From: Rhodopirellula sp. SM50
GTDB taxonomy: Bacteria > Planctomycetota > Planctomycetia > Pirellulales > Pirellulaceae
Length of the DNA: 64,000 nt
Direction of reading: 5' to 3'
Assembly: GCF_002289565.1 (NCBI RefSeq)
Contig: NZ_NTFY01000023.1
Span: 1-64,000 of the forward strand
The notes below the pieces were generated by a model. That model saw nothing but the letters and a program-made list of their open reading frames with translations, ran no database searches and was not told the origin of the DNA. How positions within the stretch are numbered: position 1 is the first letter of the stretch; each line of letters starts with the position of its first letter. The position numbers and the translations under genes were made by a program. Positions 55,503 to 64,000 of this stretch are shown here, in pieces.

Positions 55503-56196
55503 CGTCTTCTTAGCCTCCTAGCAACTGCATCGCCACACAAAGCTGCCGAACATCAATCGGCATCTTCGTACGCGCTTGCTTTGGGAACTCTCATCAAATC
55601 GCTCCGATCGTCGGTGAGTCAAAAATGCAAATCACATACCATCGACCATTCCACACGGCTCAGCCGATCGACACCTTTTTTAGCGCGCGGAACTGCCAAC
55701 TCCGTGCCGGGGAAGCACACCGGACACGTCATTGAAGTCTTCGCCATCCGGGCTGATCTGGCGTTCCAGCGCCGCTGCGCCGAGAAGTCGCCGGGTGGCA
55801 CGTGAACCGCCAGGGAGGATGAGGTTTGTTTTGTCGTGGCGGGCTTGGGTGTGCGATCACGCGTTTGCTTGTGTGTTTGCTGCGCACGATGTGGTCTGCG
55901 CGAAGGAATCGAACGCAGCGGGCCGCGTCACGGCCTGTCGATCGAAGCGCGTGAGCAAGGGGCCACGTAGCTTTCCTCGCACACGCGTCGCACCTGGCAT
56001 CATCGGGTTGATTTCGCAACATCGATCAAATCGACAGGCCGGACAGCGCGCGACAGGCACAGGTTTCAGGGCCCGCGTGTCGATGCCCCCCGGATGCCAT
56101 TTTGATTGACGCCATGTCATCAACTGGTAACTTGCACGCCTCGCATCCAGCTTTTCACTGCTCTTGTCCAGTATCTACCAGGCAACCCACAAATTG
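55503..56196. other. 694-base gap before the giant surface protein
   Basis: No gene is supported. Open frames here have no ribosome site and no recognisable protein. A half-site like the aggtgtcc family (gatcgacaccttttttagcg) is at about 55667-55686. The base composition is a little lower in GC than in neighbouring genes. Confidence 0.5.
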
Positions 56197-59100
56197 ATGC
56201 GACTGCCCCCCCACACCCACCATCGTATCGCCCGTCGTCTCCCTTGCCGACGGCGGCGTTTGTTCGAGCAGCTTGAACGGCGAAATCTGTTGGCCGCAGG
56301 ATTTGTCGAGCTAGGTGCGTCGGACAATATCGCTCTGGACCAACCGAGGGTAGCGGTCGAGTTTGCCGCCGATGTCGACCCCGGACCGGGCGTCAGGTGG
56401 GAGAGCTTGGGACCGGATCTGTTCAACACGTTTTTGTTGGACACCGGAGCGAGCAGCATCCTGACGATGGCCACCGCCATCGCCGACATGGAAGACTCGC
56501 CGGTCGGCTATGACGTCCAAGGACAGTTGCTCGAAGGTGGCGTGGCGGGCGAACACTTGTTGGACGTCTCTGTTCCCTACCGCTTCGATTTTGCCGGCAG
56601 CAACGGTGAACGACACACCTTGCTCGACACCCGCGTCATGTCCGACGCGACGAAAGACTTCAGCCAACTGGGGCCGTGGGGTCTGGCGGGAATGCCGGCG
56701 ATGGAAGGCCGCGTGACGTCGCTGGATTTTACGGGGTGGTCCGGCGGCGGGGTGGACCTGGATAGCATCTACATGGAAACGGAATTTCGCACCGACGTTC
56801 CGGCCAGCAACGGTCACCGCTACACGATCGAATTGGACAACCGGTTGTCGTTCGATCCGTTGGATCAGATGGTGTTTGGCGAGCCGCCGATCTGGGGTGA
56901 TGTGCCCTTTATGACAGGCATCCCGGAACACAACGGCATCGCCCAGGCCGGCAACTTTCTGTTCGACACCGGTGCTCAAATCAGCCTCCTGTCCGAGCGT
57001 TTGGCAATCGACATCGGTCTGGACAGCAACGGCGACGGTCTCCTGGACCAGAACGATTCGAATTTCGTGACCCAGCAGGTCGTCGGCGGGGTCGGTGGCC
57101 AGATCAGTGTGCCCGTGTTCGGATTCGACGAGTTTCATCTGCCGACCGCATCGGGCGTGGATCTGGTCTGGACCGACTTGCAGTGGTTGGTGTTGGACAT
57201 CGACATCCCCGGCCAGGCATCCAGTTTGGACGGCGTGTTCGGATCGGACCTGCTGACCAGTGGCTGGTTTCACGCGTTCTTCAGCCCCGGTCAGCCCGAC
57301 GGTTACATCAACCAGGTCCACATGGACTTTCGGACCATCGAAAACGACGGCACGGGGCTCGTTCACTTTGATTTGAACCCCGATTTCGACCAGCTGATTC
57401 TGCCCGGCCCCGGTTTCATCATCCGCCAATCCTTCAGCACGACGGACGTCGGAGAAGGCGGTGAAAATGATTCTTACAACATCGTGTTGAGCGGTGCGCC
57501 CACGACCGATGTGGTGGTCACGTTGGAAAACGCCGACGGTCAAGTGACGGCCGAAAACGCGGTTGACGGTAGCAACACGCTCGTCTTCACTCCCGACAAC
57601 TGGGACCGCGTGCAAACGGTTCTCGTCAAAGCCGTCGACGATCTGGCCGCCGAAGGCAACGATAGCACCCTGGTCACGCACACGGTCACCAGCGACGATC
57701 CCGGCTACCACAACCGTGCGGTGCCCGACGTGATCGTTCGAATCATCGATGACGATCTGAACTTGCTGGAAATCACCAGTGACCAGGCGGGCACCAACCC
57801 GATTACTTCCATCGACGCGGTCGAAGACGGTGACGAAGTGTTCTACTGGGTTGCGCTCAGCGAGCAGCCCGAGGGCGCGACGTATGTGGCGTTTGCCGAT
57901 GGGAACCAACAGTCCACCGCGATCAGATTGCCGGATCGAGATCTCCTCTTTGGGCAGATTCTTGAGTTCAACACCGGCAACTGGGATCGACCACAACAGA
58001 TCGCGCTCTCCGCGGTCAATGACGCGATCAAAGAAGGTCCCCACGAGACCAGGATGGTGCACACCGTGATCGACGGACGAGATCCTTTTGATCTGATCAC
58101 CGTCGGAGCAACGCCGCTGGTCGTCAACATCACCGATGATGACCAAGGTGTGGTGTCCATCACCCAGATCGACGGCACGAACCTGAGCGAATCGGGTACG
58201 ACCGACACCTACCAGATCACGCTCAATCTGGCACCCCGTAATGGTGATCGCGTTGAGGTGACGGTCCAAGCCGACGGCCAGACGCAAGTCAGCAGCGACA
58301 ACGGACTGACCTATGGCTCCACGCGGGTGTTGACGTTCACCGACTCGGCCCCCCAAACGATCACGGTTCGTGCGATCGACGATGCCGTGGCCGAAGACAC
58401 TCATTTCGGACGGATCACGCACGCGGTGACCGGGCTGGTGGAGGATTCTCGCTACCCCGCCGACTTGCCGATCGATGCCGTCATGGCCACAATTCTAGAC
58501 AACGAATCGGCGGGCTTGAGTTTTTCGTCGCTCCCACCGTCGGCCCCACCACCAGCATTGCTGCCTGAACAATCGCTTGCCGACCCGGAGGCGAGTCCCG
58601 CACAAAGTTCGCCCGTCACGACATCGATCGACGTCAACGAGGCCGGCGGTGAAACCACGTACTGGGTCAGCCTGAGCAGCCAACCGCAATTTGATGTCAC
58701 CGTTTTCCTGAACAACGCCAACGCCCAGCTCACCGCCGTCGATGCTGCTCAGCCTGCCAACGCGTTCTTGACCTTTGATGATCAAAACTGGAACACGCCG
58801 CAAGCGGTTCGGGTGATCGCAATCGATGACGAAGCGGTCGAAGGCCTCCATCGCTCCCGCATCTCACACGATTCCTTCAGCGCCGACAGTGCCTATCGCG
58901 GCAGTGTTTTGTTGCCGGTCGAAATCACCGATGACGATCGGGCCGAATTCGGCGATGCCCCCGCGCCCTACCCGTCCCTGATCCGCGACGACGGGGCGTA
59001 CCATGTCGCGGTCGGCCCCCAATTAGGGCCCCACCGAGACGACGAACTCGATGCGACGCCCTCGGTCGCCGCCAGCGGAGACGACCAGCACAACGTCAGC

Positions 59101-60708
59101 GATGAAGACGGTGTGATGTTTGGGACACTCAAGCTGGGACAATCCGCCGCCGGCGTGAACATCGACTTGTATGGCGGCGGAGATGCCAAGATCGACGCCT
59201 GGATCGACTTCAATGCCGACGGAATTTGGGAAGCCGGCGAACAGATCCTCAACGGCGCAAACGTGCTACCGGGGCTGCAAACCCTGAACTACGCTGTTCC
59301 AGCGACGATGACGCTCGGCCAAACCTACGCCCGTGTCCGTGCCAGTTCCCTCGGCGGACTTCAACCGACCGGCCGGGCGGAGGATGGCGAAGTCGAAGAT
59401 TACTTGGTCACGATCCGCGAAGACGTCACGTTTGCCATCCCGCCGGTAACTGACAATCTGTCCCTCCGACTTGCCGGATCAAATGTCGAATTGTTTAGCA
59501 ACACCGCCAACGAGACGCTATTGAGCAAGTCGGTTGCCACGACGCAGTCATTGCTAATCGATGGCACCCCGGGCGACGACACGATCATCGTCGACTACGG
59601 GGCGAACGGCTTCTTTGCATTTCCCGACGGTGTCGTCATTCGCTCCGCCGGCGGATCCGATTCCATCTTTGTTCAGGGCACGGGATCTTCCACGGCATCC
59701 TTGCGATCGCCCGACGGAACGCTGGCGGGTGCCATCGTGCAGACCCGGGAAGCGTCAACCGTCAATCAGGTCGAACTGGTTGGTGTCGGGCCGGTCAGTC
59801 TGCGGGCGATGCAATCCATTCAGATCGATGGTCCACTGAACGTCGGTGACCAAACGTTGTCGCTGGATTCAACCGATTCGATCACGCTGGGAACCGTGAC
59901 CGCATTTGCCGGCGGTCGCATTGAATCCTCCGGCCCGATCACGATCGGGGGCACGCTAAGATTTCAACCTGCGGCGGGCGTCACACCTTCCGCCGGTGAC
60001 TCCTACGTGTTGATGACCGCCTCTGCCCTCAACGGTTCCTTCGATCACCTGGACCTGCCCACACCGGCATTGGGGACCGACTGGGATCTGAAGGTCGGTG
60101 CCACGGAAGTGCGCTTGACGTTGGTGGACCTGGCTCAGATCAGCGGCGTGTCGCTGGCCCAGCCCGGCAATGCAACACAGCGATCACAAATTAGCCAGGT
60201 CGATGTCGCGTTTGAGGGTGCCGTCGACGTCGATGCCGACGCTTTTGAATTGCGAAGACGCGACGGAGACGGTGGGTTGGTCGCTACAACATTCACGCTT
60301 GCCAGCGACGCCCAAGGCAACTCGGTGGCGACACTGACCTTCAGCGGTCCGTTGACGCGCGGTAATTCGTCTGCCTTGGTCGATGGGAACTACCAATTGG
60401 CCATCGATCCGACCAAGGTGCGGCGGGCGGGAACGTCTGTCACCCTCGACGGTGACGATGACGGACGACGAGGCGGCGGCTATGCATACGGAACGGCCAT
60501 GTCCGATCAGTTCTTTTCTCTCTACGGCGACACCGACGGAGATCGAGATGTCGACGGTCAGGACTACGGACGATTCGGAGCGAGTTTCTTGAAGTCGCAT
60601 GGGATGCCGGGATTCGACCCTGCCCTGGACAGCGACGGCGACGGAGATGTCGACGGACAAGACTACGCCCGTTTCGGTCAACGGTTCCTGACAACCTTGC
60701 CGTTCTAA
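56197..60708 (+). CDS. Giant surface protein: pepsin-like lobes, Calx-beta-like repeats, GEVED, dockerin-like end
   Basis: The product is 1503 residues. The N-terminus is basic, then FEQLERRNLLAAG (residues 23-35), an LE-R-LL type exported-protein signature. Residues about 45-380 contain two D-T-G-A motifs (LLDTGASS, Asp82; LFDTGAQI, Asp257), each followed by a hydrophobic-Gly motif (GLAGMP 162-167; GVFGSDLL 346-353), as in two-lobed aspartic proteases. Calx-beta-like repeats fill about 410-920, with the ITDDD turn recurring. A GEVED domain ends GEVEDYLVTI near 1075. The last 65 residues hold two D-x-D-x-D-x-D-V-D-G-Q-D-Y repeats of dockerin type. Two TTG starts upstream are possible. Role probably in adhesion or surface proteolysis. 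Confidence 0.85.
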   Translation: MRLPPHTHHRIARRLPCRRRRLFEQLERRNLLAAGFVELGASDNIALDQPRVAVEFAADVDPGPGVRWESLGPDLFNTFLLDTGASSILTMATAIADMEDSPVGYDVQGQLLEGGVAGEHLLDVSVPYRFDFAGSNGERHTLLDTRVMSDATKDFSQLGPWGLAGMPAMEGRVTSLDFTGWSGGGVDLDSIYMETEFRTDVPASNGHRYTIELDNRLSFDPLDQMVFGEPPIWGDVPFMTGIPEHNGIAQAGNFLFDTGAQISLLSERLAIDIGLDSNGDGLLDQNDSNFVTQQVVGGVGGQISVPVFGFDEFHLPTASGVDLVWTDLQWLVLDIDIPGQASSLDGVFGSDLLTSGWFHAFFSPGQPDGYINQVHMDFRTIENDGTGLVHFDLNPDFDQLILPGPGFIIRQSFSTTDVGEGGENDSYNIVLSGAPTTDVVVTLENADGQVTAENAVDGSNTLVFTPDNWDRVQTVLVKAVDDLAAEGNDSTLVTHTVTSDDPGYHNRAVPDVIVRIIDDDLNLLEITSDQAGTNPITSIDAVEDGDEVFYWVALSEQPEGATYVAFADGNQQSTAIRLPDRDLLFGQILEFNTGNWDRPQQIALSAVNDAIKEGPHETRMVHTVIDGRDPFDLITVGATPLVVNITDDDQGVVSITQIDGTNLSESGTTDTYQITLNLAPRNGDRVEVTVQADGQTQVSSDNGLTYGSTRVLTFTDSAPQTITVRAIDDAVAEDTHFGRITHAVTGLVEDSRYPADLPIDAVMATILDNESAGLSFSSLPPSAPPPALLPEQSLADPEASPAQSSPVTTSIDVNEAGGETTYWVSLSSQPQFDVTVFLNNANAQLTAVDAAQPANAFLTFDDQNWNTPQAVRVIAIDDEAVEGLHRSRISHDSFSADSAYRGSVLLPVEITDDDRAEFGDAPAPYPSLIRDDGAYHVAVGPQLGPHRDDELDATPSVAASGDDQHNVSDEDGVMFGTLKLGQSAAGVNIDLYGGGDAKIDAWIDFNADGIWEAGEQILNGANVLPGLQTLNYAVPATMTLGQTYARVRASSLGGLQPTGRAEDGEVEDYLVTIREDVTFAIPPVTDNLSLRLAGSNVELFSNTANETLLSKSVATTQSLLIDGTPGDDTIIVDYGANGFFAFPDGVVIRSAGGSDSIFVQGTGSSTASLRSPDGTLAGAIVQTREASTVNQVELVGVGPVSLRAMQSIQIDGPLNVGDQTLSLDSTDSITLGTVTAFAGGRIESSGPITIGGTLRFQPAAGVTPSAGDSYVLMTASALNGSFDHLDLPTPALGTDWDLKVGATEVRLTLVDLAQISGVSLAQPGNATQRSQISQVDVAFEGAVDVDADAFELRRRDGDGGLVATTFTLASDAQGNSVATLTFSGPLTRGNSSALVDGNYQLAIDPTKVRRAGTSVTLDGDDDGRRGGGYAYGTAMSDQFFSLYGDTDGDRDVDGQDYGRFGASFLKSHGMPGFDPALDSDGDGDVDGQDYARFGQRFLTTLPF

Positions 60709-61009
60709 GCAACGAGTAACGCTTGCAGGTATTGAGAGATTCACGCGCCACCGGCTGACATCATTTGCGGGGACCGAACGCTCCCACTCCCAGCAAACTC
60801 GACATCGTGCGCGATAGGGCGCGCCATGCGTGCGTCTTTCGCACTGCTGATAAATCGGTTTGGCAAAGCGAACCGTTTGCCACCACAATTCCGGTCCATC
60901 TGTGGAATGGCCGTCGCGACAAGGCTATGCTGACGGCATGGGAAATGCAATCTCCCAGCGATCAGCGGTCCCGGCGGTTCAACGATCCACACGATCAGGA
61001 AGGTAGGTC
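60709..61009. other. Intergenic gap, no recognised feature
   Basis: These 301 bases between two same-strand genes show no dispersed repeat, RNA gene or supported reading frame. The ribosome site of the next gene (AGGAAGG) is at 60997-61003. Confidence 0.5.
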
Positions 61010-62320
61010 ATGTCGAATGAGCAAGTGAAGTCTCCCACCCAAACGCCTCGTCGAGGCTTTTTGAAGACCGCCGCGGCGACGGCCGGTGCTGCAATCGCGG
61101 CACCGACCATCATCCCCAGTTCGGCGCTGGGGTTGGATGGTGCGGTCGCACCGAGTGAACGAGTGGTTGTGGGCGGAATCGGGATCGGCCGTCGGGGAGG
61201 CTACGATCTGAGCTGTTTCCTGCCGCAGAAAGACGTGCAGTTTGTCGCGGTCTGTGACGTCAAACAGAAGCGTCGTGGCGAGGTCAAAAAGATCGTCGAC
61301 GACCACTACGGGAATCAGAAGTGCGCGACCTATCGTGACTTTCGTGATCTGCTCGACCGCAGTGACATCGATGCCGTGTTGATCGCCACCGGACCGAACT
61401 GGCATTCGACCGCGGCGATGACGGCTGCCAAAGCGGGCAAGGACATGTATTGCGAAAAGCCCGTGACCAAGAACATCGCACAGAGTTTGATCCTGGCCGA
61501 AACGATGCGCCGCACCGGACGCGTGTTCCAAGCCGGAACGCAACGACGCAATCTGCCGCACTTCGCGTTCGCCTGTGAATTGGCGCGTACCGGAAAGCTC
61601 GGCAAACTGACCAAAGTCTACGCCCACCCGATGGGCATGAAGGCTCTGATGAGTGGCTGGTTGGGACCGGAGCCGGAACCCGATCCGGAAGTCGTCGACT
61701 GGGACATGTACCTGGGGCCGGCCGCCTGGCGTCCTTTTAATAAGAAGTTGTTGGACGGTTTTAATTTCGAAAAAGGCGGCGGCTTTGTCGGCGCCTTCTC
61801 CGGCGGCGGCGTGTTGGAATGGGGTTCACACTGTGTCGACCTCTGTCAGTGGGCCGTCGATGATTGCCCACCGCCTGTTCAATACGACCCGCCGAAAGAC
61901 GGCGAGTTGGTGGCCCGCTACGAGAATGGCACCGAGTTGATCTTTCGCGAAAAAGGCTGGATCCCGCTGGGGTCCTGCCCGGTACGCTTCGAAGGCGAAA
62001 CGGGTTGGGTCGAGGCCGGTGACAGTGGAAAGATGGTGTTGAGTTCTCCAGAGTTGCTCGCCGGTCGAGAGGTTGCCGAAATCGGCGGCTACCCGGCGAC
62101 TTTCCACGTCCGCGATTTCCTCGATTGTGTCAAGACGCGGCGGCAACCCAAGGGAAATGCCGATGCAGCCTGCAATGCGCACATCGCGTGTCACGCAGCA
62201 AACATCGCGCTGTATTTGGATCGCCAAGTCAACTACGACAACTCCACGCATGAATTCATCAACGACGAGCAAGCCAATCGAATGCGCTCCGAGGCGCTGC
62301 GCGAACCGTGGCGCCTGTAA
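61010..62320 (+). CDS. Gfo/Idh/MocA family oxidoreductase, Tat-exported, second copy
   Basis: The 436-residue product has a twin-arginine signal (PRRGFLKTAAATAGAAIAA) with the R-R-G-F-L-K core at residues 14-19. The Rossmann motif GGIGIGRRG follows near residue 55, and the E-K-P motif is intact in DMYCEKPVTKN, unlike the QKP of the paralogue at 2102. The DMYLGPAAWRPF and GGVLEWGSHCVDLCQ segments are typical of planctomycete members. It should act on sugars in the periplasm with bound NAD(P). A strong AGGAAGG ribosome site precedes the ATG. The HEAT-repeat gene follows 74 bases downstream on the same strand. Confidence 0.93.
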   Translation: MSNEQVKSPTQTPRRGFLKTAAATAGAAIAAPTIIPSSALGLDGAVAPSERVVVGGIGIGRRGGYDLSCFLPQKDVQFVAVCDVKQKRRGEVKKIVDDHYGNQKCATYRDFRDLLDRSDIDAVLIATGPNWHSTAAMTAAKAGKDMYCEKPVTKNIAQSLILAETMRRTGRVFQAGTQRRNLPHFAFACELARTGKLGKLTKVYAHPMGMKALMSGWLGPEPEPDPEVVDWDMYLGPAAWRPFNKKLLDGFNFEKGGGFVGAFSGGGVLEWGSHCVDLCQWAVDDCPPPVQYDPPKDGELVARYENGTELIFREKGWIPLGSCPVRFEGETGWVEAGDSGKMVLSSPELLAGREVAEIGGYPATFHVRDFLDCVKTRRQPKGNADAACNAHIACHAANIALYLDRQVNYDNSTHEFINDEQANRMRSEALREPWRL

Positions 62321-62394
62321 TGCCCTGGTGAACCAGGCTCTCAGCCTGTGATTCTTTTGTTCACACTCGTCCCCATCGCTCCAAGCACCCTCCC

Positions 62395-64000
62395 ATGCAT
62401 ACGACTCGACCTTGCCTTCGCACCTTTACGTTGTTCATTGCGTCCATCGCGACGCTTGCCATCCTGTCCGTCGCGGCCGTTCCGATCTCAGCGGCCGAAA
62501 CGGAAGCCGAACTGCTCGCCGTCCTGCGCTCCGATGCGCCGGGCGGTGAAAAGGCGATCGTCTGCAAGAAGCTGGCGATCCATGGATCAAATTCCGCGGT
62601 TCCTGAATTGGCAAAGCTGCTCTCGGATCCAAAATTGTCTTCCTGGGCCCGTATCGCGTTGGAGGTGATCCCGGGCGATGATGCTGACGAAGCCTTGCGA
62701 TTGGCAACTCAAACGCTCGACGGCAGACTCCTTGTCGGCACGATCAATTCGATCGGAGTCCGTCAGGACGCCGGTGCGGTCGAGATCTTGGCCGCACGTC
62801 TGCAGGACAATGATCCCGACGTGGCTTCGGCCGCGGCCGTTGCGTTGGGGCGGATCGGCAATGATGCCGCCACCCAATTGCTTCAACAGGCCCTGCAGAT
62901 CGCATCCGGTGATGTCCGTAACGCCGTTGCCGAAGGTTACTTGCTGTGTGCCGAACGACTTCACGGTGACGACAAGTCGGGGGCGGCGACGGAGATCTAT
63001 GACGAGATCCGCGAGGCCGAACTGCCGATGCAACGTATCGTCGAAGCCACCCGCGGTGCCATCTTGTCCCGCAATGAAGACGGGATCGCGTTGTTGATGG
63101 AGACCTTTCGATCCGATGACAAAAAACTATTTCAGCTCGCGCTGGGCACGGCGCGGGAGTTTCCCGGCGGCGAAGTCGACCAAGCCCTGGCGGAGGAGTT
63201 GACACGAGCGACACCGCAGCGGGCCGCGTTGATCGTCCAGGCAATGGCAGATCGAACCGATACGGTCGTTCTGGATGCTGTGTTGCAGGCCGCACAGACT
63301 GGCGACAAACAAGTCCGAGGGTCGGCGATCGATGCGCTCAAACGCGTGGGGGACATTTCTGTTCTTTCGCCGTTATTGACGATTGCATTGGACCAGGATG
63401 CAGAGCTTGCCCAAGCGGCCAAGGACACGCTGGCCGAATTACCCGGTGAGGGCGTCGATGCGAAAATTGTTGCAATGCTGCCCGACGCAAGGGGCGACAG
63501 CTATCCGCTGCTGATCGATCTGGTCGGCAGCCGACGCATCGATGCGGTTCCTGATCTGGTCCGCGCGCTCGATCATTCCGATCCGGCCGTCCGCGGCGCG
63601 GCCCTGATCGCACTCGGGGAAACCGTCAGCCTGGAGAAACTTTCATTGTTGATCGAGCAGGTGGTTGCTCCGAAACGTGCGGAAGATGCTGCGATTGCCC
63701 GCCAAGCTCTGAAATCGGCAAGCGTCCGCATGCCCGATCGTGAGGCCTGTGCGGCGGAACTCGCTTCGGCAATCGGTCGCGCACCGGCAACCACCAAAAC
63801 AGTCTTGCTGGAAATCCTCAGCGATGTCGGCGGCACGACCGCATTGCAGACCCTCGCCACGTCGGCTAAGAGTTCTGATCCAGAACTGCAAGACACCGCC
63901 AGCCGTCTGTTGGGCAAGTGGAACAACTTGGACGCCGCACCGGTCTTGTTGGACTTGTCCACGACCGCGCCGGCGGAGAAGTATCAGGTTCGTGCGCTGC
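62395..64000 (+). CDS. Secreted HEAT-repeat protein, partial at the window edge
   Basis: The reading frame is open from the ATG at 62395 to the last base, at least 535 codons, so the C-terminus is outside the window. The first 34 residues are a Sec signal (FTLFIASIATLAILSVAAVP ending ISAAE). Tandem HEAT-like helical repeats follow throughout, with repeats such as NDPDVASAAAVALGRIGNDA and HSDPAVRGAALIALGETVSL. HEAT arrays bind other proteins. Planctomycete relatives often carry a cytochrome c or membrane-bound dehydrogenase domain beyond the repeats, which cannot be seen here. It probably shares a transcript with the oxidoreductase gene just upstream. Confidence 0.88.
   Translation, partial: MHTTRPCLRTFTLFIASIATLAILSVAAVPISAAETEAELLAVLRSDAPGGEKAIVCKKLAIHGSNSAVPELAKLLSDPKLSSWARIALEVIPGDDADEALRLATQTLDGRLLVGTINSIGVRQDAGAVEILAARLQDNDPDVASAAAVALGRIGNDAATQLLQQALQIASGDVRNAVAEGYLLCAERLHGDDKSGAATEIYDEIREAELPMQRIVEATRGAILSRNEDGIALLMETFRSDDKKLFQLALGTAREFPGGEVDQALAEELTRATPQRAALIVQAMADRTDTVVLDAVLQAAQTGDKQVRGSAIDALKRVGDISVLSPLLTIALDQDAELAQAAKDTLAELPGEGVDAKIVAMLPDARGDSYPLLIDLVGSRRIDAVPDLVRALDHSDPAVRGAALIALGETVSLEKLSLLIEQVVAPKRAEDAAIARQALKSASVRMPDREACAAELASAIGRAPATTKTVLLEILSDVGGTTALQTLATSAKSSDPELQDTASRLLGKWNNLDAAPVLLDLSTTAPAEKYQVRAL

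Noticed and set aside
55503-56196. Several frames of 60-125 codons on both strands
   Set aside because: None has a start-site signal, domain or composition typical of genes here.

Overview
The window looks like chromosome from a marine or freshwater planctomycete of the Pirellulales (Rhodopirellula/Stieleria-like). This is inferred from gene content, not from a database match. The signs are two sulfatases with formylglycine-type C-x-P-x-R sites, three Gfo/Idh/MocA oxidoreductases (two with Tat signals), a tandem DUF1080 protein, a HEAT-repeat protein and an LRR lipoprotein. Two exported proteins carry an LE(S/Q)LE-R-R-x-LLA N-terminus, and one of them is a giant surface protein with GEVED and dockerin-like ends. 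DNA is GC-rich, coding is dense, and I see no rRNA, tRNA, CRISPR array, prophage or complete IS element.

Layout. 0.2-8 kb: LRR lipoprotein, Tat-exported oxidoreductase, two small secreted proteins, serine acetyltransferase and an iron-type alcohol dehydrogenase. 8.5-11.6 kb (minus): a LolD-like ATPase with its FtsX permease, and a lone heme-copper oxidase subunit III. 11.8-16.8 kb (plus): a compact run of acetyltransferase, TPR protein, recO, BamD-like lipoprotein, LptE-like lipoprotein and folP. 17.2-25.4 kb (minus): gyrA, a DUF1080 protein and an ABC-2 exporter whose permease has a large soluble insertion. 25.6-33.8 kb: a membrane protein, a histidine kinase/response regulator pair, a BON-domain protein, a YmdB-type phosphodiesterase, proA, rpmA and an oxidoreductase. 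34-46 kb: LuxR-type regulator, sulfatase, DUF58/MoxR pair, a DUF4159 protein, an iron-type substrate-binding lipoprotein, a gluzincin-like peptidase and a subtilase. 46.8-52.3 kb: recQ, then ftsH coupled to a thioredoxin-like ferredoxin. 52.4-64 kb: membrane protein, second sulfatase, HExxH protein, giant surface protein, third oxidoreductase and a HEAT protein that runs off the window.

The most unusual layer is between the genes. At least eight families of short palindromic or tandem repeats occupy most intergenic gaps, often within 0-20 bp of a stop codon. In a few places they have become part of genes. Two repeats lie in frame between the original start and the lipobox of the LptE-like gene. 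A palindrome supplies the last codons and the stop of the subtilase. The 3' end of folP with its terminator and hairpin is tandemly duplicated. A 131-bp nested inverted repeat lies upstream of recQ, and a strong minus-strand hairpin followed by eight U residues near 28.5 kb may end an unannotated small RNA.

How the genes work together: the exporters, LptE-like and BamD-like lipoproteins and FtsH fit a cell with a Gram-negative-type envelope. Sulfatases, oxidoreductases and DUF1080 proteins suggest breakdown of sulfated or modified sugars outside the cytoplasm. The rest is housekeeping (gyrA, recO, recQ, folP, proA, cysE, rpmA) scattered among accessory genes.
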